Source: Alphaproteobacteria bacterium (lineage in GTDB: Bacteria; Pseudomonadota; Alphaproteobacteria; Sphingomonadales; Kordiimonadaceae). Taken from it: a stretch of DNA of 58,272 nt. A model generated the notes under the pieces. The model did no database searches, had not been told where the DNA came from, and was given only the letters and a program-made list of their open reading frames with translations. Below are positions 35,122 through 43,515 of this stretch, one piece after another. Numbering within the stretch: position 1 is the first letter of the stretch; every line of letters starts with the position of its first letter. A program made the translations under genes and the position numbers. The stretch covers positions 1 to 58,272 of the forward strand of contig SBGU01000036.1 of NCBI GenBank assembly GCA_006226495.1, written 5' to 3'.

Positions 35122-35949
35122 TCAGGCCTTCTGTGCCGGCTTTTGCCGTTTGTCGATCTCTGCCTTGAAATATTCAGCCCAGAATTTGAAGCAGCCCTGT
35201 TCGAGCGCCATCTGGCCAAATGCCTGTTCTTCAAGGGCGGCAAACTGCACCGGATCGGATATCTTTTCAAGCCACAGCTTTGATTCCGCCGCGCGTTCAG
35301 CCGGGGTCATGGCATGCCGGCCACCGGAATCGATATGGATTGTGGTCACCTTCGGCACCGTGCGGAAACGCATGCCGGGGGCGACGAACCATTTGCGCCA
35401 CATATAAAGGTCGGTCCACAGGCCGGGTGGCGCCGGCGCCCAGCCTTCCGGCAGCTTCAGGTAGGCCTCGCGGCTGTGGCCCGCGCAGGTGGGCCCGAAA
35501 AAATTGTAGGTGGTCAGCAGCAGCGTATTGCGGTTCATCTGGCTGCCGATATTGCCCGGCATCATCACCACCCGCCCGTTCGGGTGCACGCCCGTGTGCA
35601 GGGTATTGCAGAAATCTGCGTCCTGAAGACCGGATGCCAGGGTCTCCAGATGTTTTTCATGCCAAAGGTCGTCGTCGCCCAGATAGGCGATATAGTGTCC
35701 GCGCGCCGCCATCACGGCCTTGTGGCGGTTGGCTTCACCCCGGCGCGGCGCCTTTTCATTGTCATGAAAAATGACCCGGTCGTCTTCGGCGCACAGCCTG
35801 GCCATGATCGCGCGGGTATCGTCGCCCACGCCGTCGCCGGCCACGATCACCTCGAAATCCTGCACCGTCTGCGCCTGAATGCTGCGGATGGCCCAGACAA
35901 TGGGGTCGGCATGATTGTAGGTGGGAATGACGACGGTAAACAGCGGCAT
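35122..35949 (-). CDS. Family 2 glycosyltransferase
   Basis: A cytoplasmic glycosyltransferase of 275 residues. The GT-A start is FTVVIPTYNHADPIVWAIRSI, then FEVIVAGDGVGDDTRAIM (UDP-binding) and YIAYLGDDDLWHEKHLETL, where the DDD motif binds the metal and nucleotide. The C-terminal third is Trp-rich (PAPPGLWTDLYMWRKWFVAP). It begins the minus-strand cassette with an oxidoreductase and a cupin. Donor and acceptor sugars are unknown. ATG at 35949 (AGGAA upstream) was preferred to an earlier in-frame start. Confidence 0.88.
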   Translation of the reverse strand: MPLFTVVIPTYNHADPIVWAIRSIQAQTVQDFEVIVAGDGVGDDTRAIMARLCAEDDRVIFHDNEKAPRRGEANRHKAVMAARGHYIAYLGDDDLWHEKHLETLASGLQDADFCNTLHTGVHPNGRVVMMPGNIGSQMNRNTLLLTTYNFFGPTCAGHSREAYLKLPEGWAPAPPGLWTDLYMWRKWFVAPGMRFRTVPKVTTIHIDSGGRHAMTPAERAAESKLWLEKISDPVQFAALEEQAFGQMALEQGCFKFWAEYFKAEIDKRQKPAQKA

Positions 35950-35983
35950 AAAGGGTTCCTGGCGACTTCGGGGTGGCACTTGT

Positions 35984-36877
35984 TTACTGGCCTAATGCCT
36001 TGGCCCTCAATTCGTCAAGCCGTGCCATGATTTCAAGCTCGTCCGCAACCGGGCTCAGGGGCGCGGTACCACCGTCAAGATAGGCAAGGAAGGCGCGCTG
36101 TTCCCTCAGAAGCGGCATCTCGCTGCTGATGGGCAAACGCTCGACACCCTGCCCGTGCCGAATTTCCAGATGGTCGGCCATCGGGTCGGCAAGGCAGACC
36201 GTGGCCCGTTCGAAGATGGCCGTAACCGTGCGCACCGTCTGGTGATGCAACACCGACATCTCGAGGCGCACACCGCCTGAAAGGGTCGCCGATACCGCAT
36301 CGATGCCGCCCGCCCCCGGCGTTGCAGTGACCGTTTCCACGGGCGGCACATGGCCGAGGATATGCCGGATGATCGACAGGTCGTGCGGCAACAGGGTCCA
36401 GAAGGCGTCCATATCGGCATGATGGTGCGCCGCCTGCAGCCGCCGGGTCGACAGCGCCTGAAGTTTGCCGAAGCGGCCATCTGCGGCCATGGTGGCAAGC
36501 GTCTCGATACCCGGGTGGTAACGCCATTTGTGCATGACAAACAGCCGGTCCGGTATACTGGCCGCGATGGCCCGCGCTTCGGCAAGGTCCATCACCATGG
36601 GCTTTTCGACAAACACGGGCAGCCCCGTGCCCGCAAGCTGTTGCAATATCCGGAAATGCGCCGCACTGGATGCCGCCACCACAAAACCGTCCAGACCTGT
36701 GGGTACCTGCGCAAAATCGGGAAACGCGGCATATGCCCCTGCCCCAAGCGCCTGTTGGCGGGCGTCTGCGTCGGGGTCCATCACCGTCACGCGGGCGCCA
36801 AGGGCAATCAGGTCGCGCAGGATGTTGCGGCCCCAGCGGCCCGCCCCCACAAGGCCAATTGCCGGTTGCGCCTTCAT
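35984..36877 (-). CDS. Gfo/Idh/MocA family oxidoreductase
   Basis: A 297-residue NAD(P)-dependent sugar oxidoreductase. The Rossmann motif is GLVGAGRWGRNILRDL, the nicotinamide loop is VVAASSAAHFRILQQ, and the catalytic Lys is in VFVEKPMVM. The following MHKWRYHPGIETL and HDLSIIRHILG are typical of the group. It is probably involved in modifying a nucleotide sugar or inositol-like ring. It lies 5 bases after the RmlC-like gene, so they are co-transcribed with the glycosyltransferase. Confidence 0.88.
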   Translation of the reverse strand: MKAQPAIGLVGAGRWGRNILRDLIALGARVTVMDPDADARQQALGAGAYAAFPDFAQVPTGLDGFVVAASSAAHFRILQQLAGTGLPVFVEKPMVMDLAEARAIAASIPDRLFVMHKWRYHPGIETLATMAADGRFGKLQALSTRRLQAAHHHADMDAFWTLLPHDLSIIRHILGHVPPVETVTATPGAGGIDAVSATLSGGVRLEMSVLHHQTVRTVTAIFERATVCLADPMADHLEIRHGQGVERLPISSEMPLLREQRAFLAYLDGGTAPLSPVADELEIMARLDELRAKALGQ

Positions 36878-36882
36878 GGCTG

Positions 36883-37413
36883 TCAGCCGCTGCGCGTCTG
36901 GTAAAGCGCGATCGCCGCAGCCATCGAACCCGCCTTGCCGTCCCGCGGCGACAGGGTCGGATTGTCGATACCCCAGTCGAGACCAAAATCCGGATCGTCG
37001 AAACGGAAGCTGATTTCATCTTCCGCCGTCCAGTGCGGGGTCAGGGCTGTCAGGTAGATCGTATCTTCGCGGAAACCGAAACCATGCGCGACACCCGGTG
37101 GAATATAGGCGATGGAGGCCGCATCTGCCGGCAGTTCCAGCAAGGCGGTCTGGCGGAAGGTCGGGGAATTCGGGCGAATATCGGCAAGCCCCAGCAGCAT
37201 GCAGCCGGACATCACCAGGATATAGTCATGGCGCACCACATGGCAGTGCATGCCGCGCAGGGAACCCGCGACCGACTGGCCAACCGTCAGTTGGCGCACC
37301 GGCACCGGCAGGTCGCTGTCGCGCCAGGCTTCATACAGCCAGCCCCTGTCGTCGCCGAACACCTTGTTCTGGCGCAGGAAACATCCGTCCGGCAAAGCCC
37401 CGGCAATCAGCAT
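36883..37413 (-). CDS. RmlC-like cupin (dTDP-sugar epimerase family)
   Basis: A 176-residue cupin of the dTDP-4-dehydrorhamnose 3,5-epimerase family. FGDDRGWLYEAW and GSLRGMHCHV (with the conserved active-site His) are clear, and the late motif FDDPDFGLDWG is kept. In the stretch before it, the two adjacent tyrosines that usually carry the catalytic acid (reference ...DYY) are replaced by His-Trp (TPHW). Normal epimerase activity is therefore doubtful. No rmlA, rmlB or rmlD genes are nearby. ATG at 37413 has GGGGGA 7 bases upstream; a TTG at 37428 is less likely. Confidence 0.75.
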   Translation of the reverse strand: MLIAGALPDGCFLRQNKVFGDDRGWLYEAWRDSDLPVPVRQLTVGQSVAGSLRGMHCHVVRHDYILVMSGCMLLGLADIRPNSPTFRQTALLELPADAASIAYIPPGVAHGFGFREDTIYLTALTPHWTAEDEISFRFDDPDFGLDWGIDNPTLSPRDGKAGSMAAAIALYQTRSG

Positions 37414-37437
37414 GCAGTTTTCCCCCAATTCTGAAGA

Positions 37438-38427
37438 TTATTCGTCGGCCAGCGGGTCCTCATAGTCGTCAGGCTCGAACCCGAGCATGGCGAAGCTTTC
37501 CGCCATATGCGGCGGCAGCGGGGCGGTAACCGACATGATGCCGCCCTTGGGGTGCGGGAATGCGACCGTGTGGCTGTGCAGATGCAGCTTGCGGGAAATC
37601 GACCCGGTCAGGAACGCTTCCGCGCCGCCATATTTGCCGTCGCCCACTATGGGGTGGCCCATCTCGGCACAGTGCAGACGCAACTGGTGGGTCCGGCCTG
37701 TGTGCGGTTTCAAGGCAAGCCACGCAGCCTGTGGCGGCGCCTTGTCGACAATGGCATAGTCGGTCATCGATTTCTTGCCGTCTTCGGTGACGATCATGCG
37801 CTCTGCCCCCCGGATCGGAGCCTTGTCCATCTTCAAGACGATACGGCCGTCCGCCTGTTTGGGCACACCTTTCACCAGCGCCCAATAGCGCTTGTCGGTT
37901 TCCTTGGACTGGAAGGCCTTCGCCAGCGCCGCCGCCGAATTGGCGCTGCGGCCCAGAAGCAGCACGCCCGAGGTATCCTTGTCCAGCCGGTGTACAAGGC
38001 GCGGGCGGTGTTCGCTGTCGAAGCGCAGGGCGTCCAGAAGCCCGTCAATATGTTTCGACTGGCCGGTGCCGCCCTGGGTCGCCAGCCCTGCGGGTTTGTT
38101 GATGGCGATCACCTGATCGTCCCTATACAGCACCCAATTGCGCACTTCGGCAATTTCGGCATCCGTGAGCGTGCGTTCCTGCCGCTCGCGCGGGGCGGTT
38201 TCTGCCTGCTGGGGCACACGGTCACCCATGGGCGGTACACGGACCATCTGGCCCGCATAGATGCGTTCATTGCCCTTCACGCGGTGGCCGTCGATGCGCA
38301 CCTCGCCCTTGCGGCACATTTTCTGGAGCTGGATGAAACTCAGCTCCGGGAAATGCCGCTTGAACCAGCGGTCCAGCCGCACATCATGGTCGTCGTCCGC
38401 GACCTTTATATTCTGTACACCCGTCAT
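37438..38427 (-). CDS. rluC: 23S rRNA pseudouridine synthase RluC family
   Basis: A protein of 329 residues. An N-terminal S4-like RNA-binding domain (about 14-65, FIQLQKMCRKGEVRIDGHRVK) is joined to the RluA-type catalytic domain with HRLDKDTSGVLLLG. Asp149 is the nucleophile equivalent to RluC Asp144. HTGRTHQLRLHCAEMGHPIVGDGKYGG is the C-terminal signature. It should convert uridines 955, 2504 and 2580 (E. coli numbering). The start overlaps the crcB stop by 4 bases (ATGA). Confidence 0.92.
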   Translation of the reverse strand: MTGVQNIKVADDDHDVRLDRWFKRHFPELSFIQLQKMCRKGEVRIDGHRVKGNERIYAGQMVRVPPMGDRVPQQAETAPRERQERTLTDAEIAEVRNWVLYRDDQVIAINKPAGLATQGGTGQSKHIDGLLDALRFDSEHRPRLVHRLDKDTSGVLLLGRSANSAAALAKAFQSKETDKRYWALVKGVPKQADGRIVLKMDKAPIRGAERMIVTEDGKKSMTDYAIVDKAPPQAAWLALKPHTGRTHQLRLHCAEMGHPIVGDGKYGGAEAFLTGSISRKLHLHSHTVAFPHPKGGIMSVTAPLPPHMAESFAMLGFEPDDYEDPLADE

Positions 38428-38801
38428 ATCACCATCCTGCCGAGCCAGATGCCGGCAAAAAGCGCCGCCACCCCCACAATCAAAGAGCCGAAGGCATAAA
38501 GGGCCGCGCCGGTCCAGTCGCTGCGTTCGATCAGCAGCACGGTTTCAAGCGAATAGGTCGAAAAGGTGGTGAAGCTGCCCAACAGGCCGACAGTCAGGAA
38601 ACCGCGAAGCTCCTGCGTTGCCTGGAACCTGAGCGCAAAGGCCGTGACCAGGAAACCCATCAAAAGGCTGCCCAGGATATTCACGCTGAAGGTGCCATAG
38701 GGAAAGCCGGTGCCCAACTGGCGCATGACCCAGCCGGCCACATAATGGCGCAGCAGGGCGCCAGTCGCGCCGCCAACGGCAATTGCCAACAGCATCTGCA
38801 T
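38424..38801 (-). CDS. crcB: Fluoride efflux channel CrcB
   Basis: A membrane protein of 125 residues with four hydrophobic helices. The Fluc/CrcB motifs are present: GGATGALLRHYVAGW, GTFSVNILGSLLMGFL and GLLGSFTTFSTYSLE, which line the fluoride pore. It works as an antiparallel dimer. The start is ATG at 38801, with AAGGACAAGG upstream; an earlier in-frame start would only add a non-homologous tail. It is coupled to rluC. I see no fluoride riboswitch upstream. Confidence 0.94.
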   Translation of the reverse strand: MQMLLAIAVGGATGALLRHYVAGWVMRQLGTGFPYGTFSVNILGSLLMGFLVTAFALRFQATQELRGFLTVGLLGSFTTFSTYSLETVLLIERSDWTGAALYAFGSLIVGVAALFAGIWLGRMVI

Positions 38802-38823
38802 GCCTTGTCCTTCGTGCTTTTGT

Positions 38824-39693
38824 TCAAACCACCCCGAAGACCCAGCCTTCGGTGCGGCGCACCATAGTGGAAAGCCCCGGGGGATTCCAGTATTTGCGCA
38901 CCTTGTGAATGTGCCTGAGGCCAGCGGCGGTGACAAGCGCATCCGCCGCATGGTCGCTTGGCGGGCCGTCCAGCCGCAAGGGGCCGGTCGCGCCCAGCCG
39001 CACGAGGGCGGCTTTCAATTCGTCGCGCGTGCGCATCTTGCCCCGGTGGCCACCCATGGCCGCAAAGGCCGCAGCATAGATTTCAACCACCACCACGGGG
39101 CGGTCCAGGCTATTGTCGAACGGCCAGACGGCAACATCGGCATGGTCCCGCAGCCGGTGCAGCATGCGCATGGTCGACAGGCCCGACAGGCCACACTGGC
39201 TGGGTCCTACCAGATGGAACACACTTTCGCACGGGCCCGCGCCCGACGCCACGGCCAGCCGCTCCGCCACCCGCATACGGCGGCTATAGTGCGCGCCGCG
39301 CGTGGCCCCGCGCAGGTAATAGGGTGCATATTCTTCGACAAAGGGGCCGCCATACAGGTCGGGCGCCGGCGCACACACCGCCTCGACATGGTCCCAAAGG
39401 CCGGAAACATCCTCCGGCAACGCATGGTGCGGCAGATAGCGGCCTTCATCGACAAAGGGCATGCCAAAGGACGAATCGAAGCCGACAAGGGCCCGACTGC
39501 CCGCGCCAAGCCCCATGCCAGCCGCGACCCAGCCTGCGCACTCAGCGCGGCCCCAGCGGTTTTTGCCGGATGGTGGTGCCACGAGCTTCGGCGCGCCCTC
39601 GCCTGCCGTGCAGACGGCGACCGCCAGCCCCGCGTGGGCCGTACCACGCGCGCCGGTCCAGTCGATGCCGACAAAATGGGTAAAGTCAGTCAT
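38824..39693 (-). CDS. DUF429-like RNase H-fold protein
   Basis: A 289-residue protein. It opens with FVGIDWTGARGT, an actin/RNase H-like beta hairpin with a conserved Asp, followed by LVGFDSSFGMPF and a C-terminal DHAADALVTAAGL, the three acidic positions expected for a DUF429-type fold. Function in the family is not established. The ATG at 39693 overlaps the rarA stop by 8 bases, so the two are translationally coupled. Longer starts exist but fall inside rarA. Confidence 0.7.
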   Translation of the reverse strand: MTDFTHFVGIDWTGARGTAHAGLAVAVCTAGEGAPKLVAPPSGKNRWGRAECAGWVAAGMGLGAGSRALVGFDSSFGMPFVDEGRYLPHHALPEDVSGLWDHVEAVCAPAPDLYGGPFVEEYAPYYLRGATRGAHYSRRMRVAERLAVASGAGPCESVFHLVGPSQCGLSGLSTMRMLHRLRDHADVAVWPFDNSLDRPVVVVEIYAAAFAAMGGHRGKMRTRDELKAALVRLGATGPLRLDGPPSDHAADALVTAAGLRHIHKVRKYWNPPGLSTMVRRTEGWVFGVV

Positions 39694-41017
39694 CCCCCGC
39701 GCGCTCTTTTGCCTTTTGGGCATATTCGGCGCGGATCTTGGCAAAATATTGCAGGCGTTTCTGGATCTCGCGCTCGAAACCGCGTTCGACCGGCTGGTAA
39801 AATTCAACCCGGGGCTGCCCGTCCGGGAAATAATTCTGGCCCGACACCCCGGCCGAGGTGTCATGGTCGTAGGCATAGTCCTTGCCGTAACCCAGGTTTT
39901 TCATCAGCTTGGTCGGCGCATTCAGGATATGGGCCGGCGGCATCAGGCTGCCGGTCGCGCGGGCGGTTTTTTTGGCGGCCTTTTCGGCTTTGTAGGCGGC
40001 GTTCGATTTGGGCGCGGTGGCCAGATACAGGACCGCCTGCATGATCTGCAGTTCGCCTTCGGGGCTGCCCAGGAAATCATAAGCATCCTTGGCGGCCAGC
40101 GCCTGGTGGATGGCTTCGGGGTCGGCAAGGCCGATGTCTTCGCTGGCGAACCGCACCAGCCGGCGCACCAGATACATCGGGTCCTCGCCCGCCACCAGCA
40201 TGCGCGCGGCCCAGTAAAGCGCGGCATCGGGGTCCGAACCCCGGAGCGACTTATGCAAGGCCGAGATCAGGTTATAGTGGCCGTCCCGGTCCTTGTCGTA
40301 GGACGGTGCGCGCTGTTGCAAAAGGGCGGCAAGTTGTTGCGTATGCAACACTTCGCCGGCGGCCAGATTGTACAGCACTTCGACGCAATTCAGCAGGAAA
40401 CGTCCGTCACCGTCCGCCATGGCCTTCAGCGCCAGCCGGGCATCGGCATCCAGCGGCAGCGGGCTCTCCATCTCGCCTTCCGCCCGCACGATCAGTTCTT
40501 CAAGCGCCGTTTCGTCCAGCCGGTTCAGCACCAGCACCTGCATCCGCGACAGCAAGGCGCCATTGATCTCGAACGACGGATTTTCGGTGGTGGCGCCAAT
40601 CAACGTAATGGTGCCGTCCTCGACATAGGGCAGGAAACCGTCCTGCTGCGACCGGTTGAAGCGGTGTATCTCGTCCACAAACAGCAGGGTGCCGCGCCCG
40701 CCCATGCGCCGGGCCCTGGCGCCCTCGAACACTTTCTTCAGATCAGCGACCCCCGAAAAGATCGCCGAAATCTGCTCGAACGCCAGGTCGGCATGTTTGG
40801 CCAACAGCCGGGCGATGGTGGTCTTGCCGGTGCCCGGCGGGCCCCAGAGGATGAGCGACGAGATGCGCCCCGATTTGACCATGCGGCCCAGGGGGCCGGC
40901 ATCACCCAGCAAGTGCGCCTGCCCCATGACCTGGTCGAGCGCCGTGGGCCTGAGCCTGTCGGCCAGCGGGCGCGGGGCGCCCGCGTCTGTGCCAGACGCT
41001 TCGAACAGGTCGTTCAT
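39686..41017 (-). CDS. rarA: Replication-associated recombination protein A (RarA/MgsA)
   Basis: An AAA+ ATPase of 443 residues of the WRNIP1/RarA family acting at stalled replication forks. It opens with DRLRPTALDQVMGQAHLLG, has Walker A GPPGTGKTTIA (about residues 60-70), Walker B LFVDEIHRFN and the sensor motif TTENPSFEIN. The tetramerisation domain includes the family's YAYDHD and PDGQPRVEFYQPVERG near the C terminus. The ATG at 41017 has TAGGAG that overlaps the htrA stop (TAG at 41026-41028). It is thus translated as part of the htrA-rarA-DUF429 operon. Confidence 0.95.
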   Translation of the reverse strand: MNDLFEASGTDAGAPRPLADRLRPTALDQVMGQAHLLGDAGPLGRMVKSGRISSLILWGPPGTGKTTIARLLAKHADLAFEQISAIFSGVADLKKVFEGARARRMGGRGTLLFVDEIHRFNRSQQDGFLPYVEDGTITLIGATTENPSFEINGALLSRMQVLVLNRLDETALEELIVRAEGEMESPLPLDADARLALKAMADGDGRFLLNCVEVLYNLAAGEVLHTQQLAALLQQRAPSYDKDRDGHYNLISALHKSLRGSDPDAALYWAARMLVAGEDPMYLVRRLVRFASEDIGLADPEAIHQALAAKDAYDFLGSPEGELQIMQAVLYLATAPKSNAAYKAEKAAKKTARATGSLMPPAHILNAPTKLMKNLGYGKDYAYDHDTSAGVSGQNYFPDGQPRVEFYQPVERGFEREIQKRLQYFAKIRAEYAQKAKERAGDD

Positions 41018-41025
41018 GCTGGCTC

Positions 41026-42477
41026 CTACTGGGCCTGGGTACAGCGGTAGGACCGGTTGGGGATAATCTCGCACTGCTGCTCGCCACCCCGGCGCCGGAC
41101 CTGATAGACATAGCGTTCCTGATTCTCGAGGATTTCGGGCGTCAGGTCGGCCACCGTGTTGATCTGCACACCATTGACCGAACGGATGATATCGCCCGGC
41201 AGCAGGAACTGGTACCGCGCCGCCGGCGTGCGGCGCTCGACCTCAAGCACGATCACACCGGTGGCGAATGTGTCGATCTGCAGTTCGTCATTGAAACGCG
41301 GCGACAGGTTGCCGACGGTCACACCCTGGAACGGGTTGCGGCCATCCAGCTTGGTGACGTTGCGTGCCGGCTCCTCGGGCGGCAGGGACAGGTTCACGCT
41401 GCGGTTTTCGATACTGCCGCGGCTCAGGACCACAAGCTCGATCGCTTCACCGGCTTCCTGGGTCGCAACCCGGAAATTGAGGCCCGGCTCGTCGATGATT
41501 TCCTTGTCACCCACCGCCATGATCACGTCGCCCGGCACCAGACCTGCAGCTTCCGCCGGCCCACCCGGATAGACGGCATCGATCAGCACACCGCCCGCGC
41601 GGTCAAGGCCAAGGCCGGCCGCGAGGTCGGCGGTGACCGACTGGCCGCGAATGCCAAGCCACGGGCGCACAAGGCTGCCTTCGTTCATGGCCGCGCGCAG
41701 CACGGATTTGACCATATTGGCCGGAATGGCGAAGCCGATGCCGTTCGACGCGCCGGTGCGGCTGTAGATGGCGGTATTGATGCCCAGCAGTTCCCCGTTC
41801 ATGCCGACCAGCGCCCCACCCGAGTTGCCGGGGTTCACGGCGGCGTCGGTCTGGATGAAAAAGCCGAAATCGGAAATGCCTTCCTGGGTGCGCGCGTTCG
41901 CGGACACGATGCCGCTGGTGACCGTCTGGCCGATGCCGAACGGGTTGCCGATGGCCAGCACCAGGTCGCCGACCTGCACACCGTCGGAATCGGCGATCGG
42001 CAGGCTCTGGAGCGGTTCGTCGCCGGCGTTGATGCGCAGGATCGCGAGATCGGTGCGGGCATCGTCCAGCACCACCTTGGCATCGAATTCACGTCTGTCG
42101 GCCAGCACGACGCGGATTTCGTCGGCACCTTCGATCACATGGTGGTTGGTGACGATCACACCGTTCGGGCGCACGATGACACCGGACCCGAGCGAACCGC
42201 GGACCCGGTCCTGCGGGGCGCCAAAGCTGAACTTGTCGCCAAAGAAACGCTGGAACAGCGGGTCATCGAACAGGGCCGAACGCTGGGCGCGCACGATCTG
42301 TTTGGTATAGATATTCACGACCGCCGGGGCGGCTTCGCGCACGAGCGGCGCATATGAAAGCTGGATCTGTGTTTGCGACTCCGGCACGGCGCGCTCGATA
42401 TCCTGCGCGCTGGCGGTAAAGCTGCCGGCGGTCAGCATCACCGCAGTCAGCACAGTCAGTTTTTTTATCAGTTTCAT
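41026..42477 (-). CDS. htrA: Periplasmic serine protease HtrA/DegP family
   Basis: A Do-type protease of 483 residues with signal peptide (MKLIKKLTVL...TASAQD). The catalytic triad is His113 (TNHHV), Asp143 (RTDLAIL) and Ser219 (GNSGGALVG). Two PDZ domains follow (about 255-345 and 370-465), the first with GVLIDAVYPGGPAEAAGLVPGDVI. The last 17 residues carry two Cys (QCEI...RCTQ) that could form a disulphide. It degrades or refolds damaged envelope proteins. Next to rplQ, rarA and crcB it fits the usual alphaproteobacterial order. DegP and DegQ cannot be distinguished here. Confidence 0.93.
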   Translation of the reverse strand: MKLIKKLTVLTAVMLTAGSFTASAQDIERAVPESQTQIQLSYAPLVREAAPAVVNIYTKQIVRAQRSALFDDPLFQRFFGDKFSFGAPQDRVRGSLGSGVIVRPNGVIVTNHHVIEGADEIRVVLADRREFDAKVVLDDARTDLAILRINAGDEPLQSLPIADSDGVQVGDLVLAIGNPFGIGQTVTSGIVSANARTQEGISDFGFFIQTDAAVNPGNSGGALVGMNGELLGINTAIYSRTGASNGIGFAIPANMVKSVLRAAMNEGSLVRPWLGIRGQSVTADLAAGLGLDRAGGVLIDAVYPGGPAEAAGLVPGDVIMAVGDKEIIDEPGLNFRVATQEAGEAIELVVLSRGSIENRSVNLSLPPEEPARNVTKLDGRNPFQGVTVGNLSPRFNDELQIDTFATGVIVLEVERRTPAARYQFLLPGDIIRSVNGVQINTVADLTPEILENQERYVYQVRRRGGEQQCEIIPNRSYRCTQAQ

Positions 42478-42589
42478 CGAAGCTGGCTCCCCAGAAGACT
42501 TGAAGCGACAGTTATGGCGGAGCGGCAGCCCACGCGCAAGGGCGCAGGCGCGGAACCGACCGCCTTCGCGCCCGTCATCTGCAGGAAAA

Positions 42590-42623
42590 AAGGCAAAAAA
42601 AAGGGCATGGCGGCAGAATGCCC
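42590..42623 (-). terminator. Rho-independent terminator, upstream of htrA
   Basis: On the minus strand GGGCAT pairs with ATGCCC across a nine-base loop and is followed by eight T, then a second T run. It lies in the gap before htrA and is the second of two terminators after the outer-membrane-protein gene. Confidence 0.8.
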
Positions 42624-42675
42624 CTGCCCTGCGACAAATTGCGGCGCTTTATGATGCCCCGTGCGACAACCGGCA

Positions 42676-42706
42676 ACGGAAAAGGGGCCACGCAAGCGCG
42701 GCCCCC
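42676..42706 (-). terminator. Terminator after the outer-membrane-barrel gene
   Basis: On the minus strand GGGGCC pairs with GGCCCC, extended by a GCG/CGC segment with a small loop, then TTTTCC. It lies 22 bases beyond the stop codon of the barrel protein. Confidence 0.75.
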
Positions 42707-42727
42707 CGATATTCTGTTATGCCACCC

Positions 42728-43417
42728 TCAGAAGCTGAAGGACAGGCCGATGCTGACCACCGGATAAATCTTGTAGTCCGCCACGTCGGCCTGGAAATCC
42801 TGTACTTCTTCCGCGAGGTCGGCCTGGAACTGGGCATACATGTCCGGGTCGTCCCTCAAGGGGCTGTCCGCCGGAATGTCGGCAATCAGGTCCGCCTGCG
42901 GTTTGCCATGGAACATGACCCCCAGGTCGAACAGAAGCTTGATGCGACCGTCGCCCGAAACCGGATTGCCCCAGCCGATGCCGGCATAAGGCGTGAATTT
43001 GTTGACCCGGATACTGCCGCTCAGTTGCCCGACTTCGTCGGCGGTATAGGTATGGTCACCGATATCCAGGGTCTGGTCCGCGACGCTGAGGCCGGTCACC
43101 TTGTTCTTGTTGTAAAGCGCACCGGCGCTGAGGTGAAACCCGCCGCCGAAGACATACCAGTCCAGGTAACCGCCCGTAGAGAACAGGTCTGCATCCAGAT
43201 CGTAATCGATGCCCGACGCGGTCTGGCTGTCGCCGACCTTGAAGCCGTAGGCGCCGGCGCGGACATTAAGCCGGTCCGCGAGCGGCACCACCAGTTCGCC
43301 ACCAAGGCCCTGGGTGCTGGCCCGCGCCACAATGGCCATGCTGCTGTCGGCATGCGCCGCACCGCTACTGAGAAAGACGGCGGCAACGGCCGCCAGCGAA
43401 AGATAGCCTGATTTCAT
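42728..43417 (-). CDS. Outer-membrane beta-barrel protein
   Basis: A 229-residue secreted protein. The signal peptide is YLSLAAVAAVFLSSGAAHAD. The rest is a run of alternating amphipathic strands with Gly/Asp turns (LGGELVVPLADRLNVRAGAYGF, GGYLDWYVFGGGFHLSAGALY), and the last residue is Phe (IGLSFSF), the usual outer-membrane insertion signal. About eight strands are suggested. The ligand or role is unknown. ATG at 43417 has AGGAGGAG eight bases upstream. A CtrA-like site lies at 43462-43477 in its promoter region. Confidence 0.8.
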   Translation of the reverse strand: MKSGYLSLAAVAAVFLSSGAAHADSSMAIVARASTQGLGGELVVPLADRLNVRAGAYGFKVGDSQTASGIDYDLDADLFSTGGYLDWYVFGGGFHLSAGALYNKNKVTGLSVADQTLDIGDHTYTADEVGQLSGSIRVNKFTPYAGIGWGNPVSGDGRIKLLFDLGVMFHGKPQADLIADIPADSPLRDDPDMYAQFQADLAEEVQDFQADVADYKIYPVVSIGLSFSF

Positions 43418-43515
43418 TATTATCTCCTCCTGAATGGAAAGCCGATGATACCGGCCTGCCCTCAATGTATTTTTAACAATCGCAAACAATTTTAATCATA
43501 GAGGGCAGCTACTTA

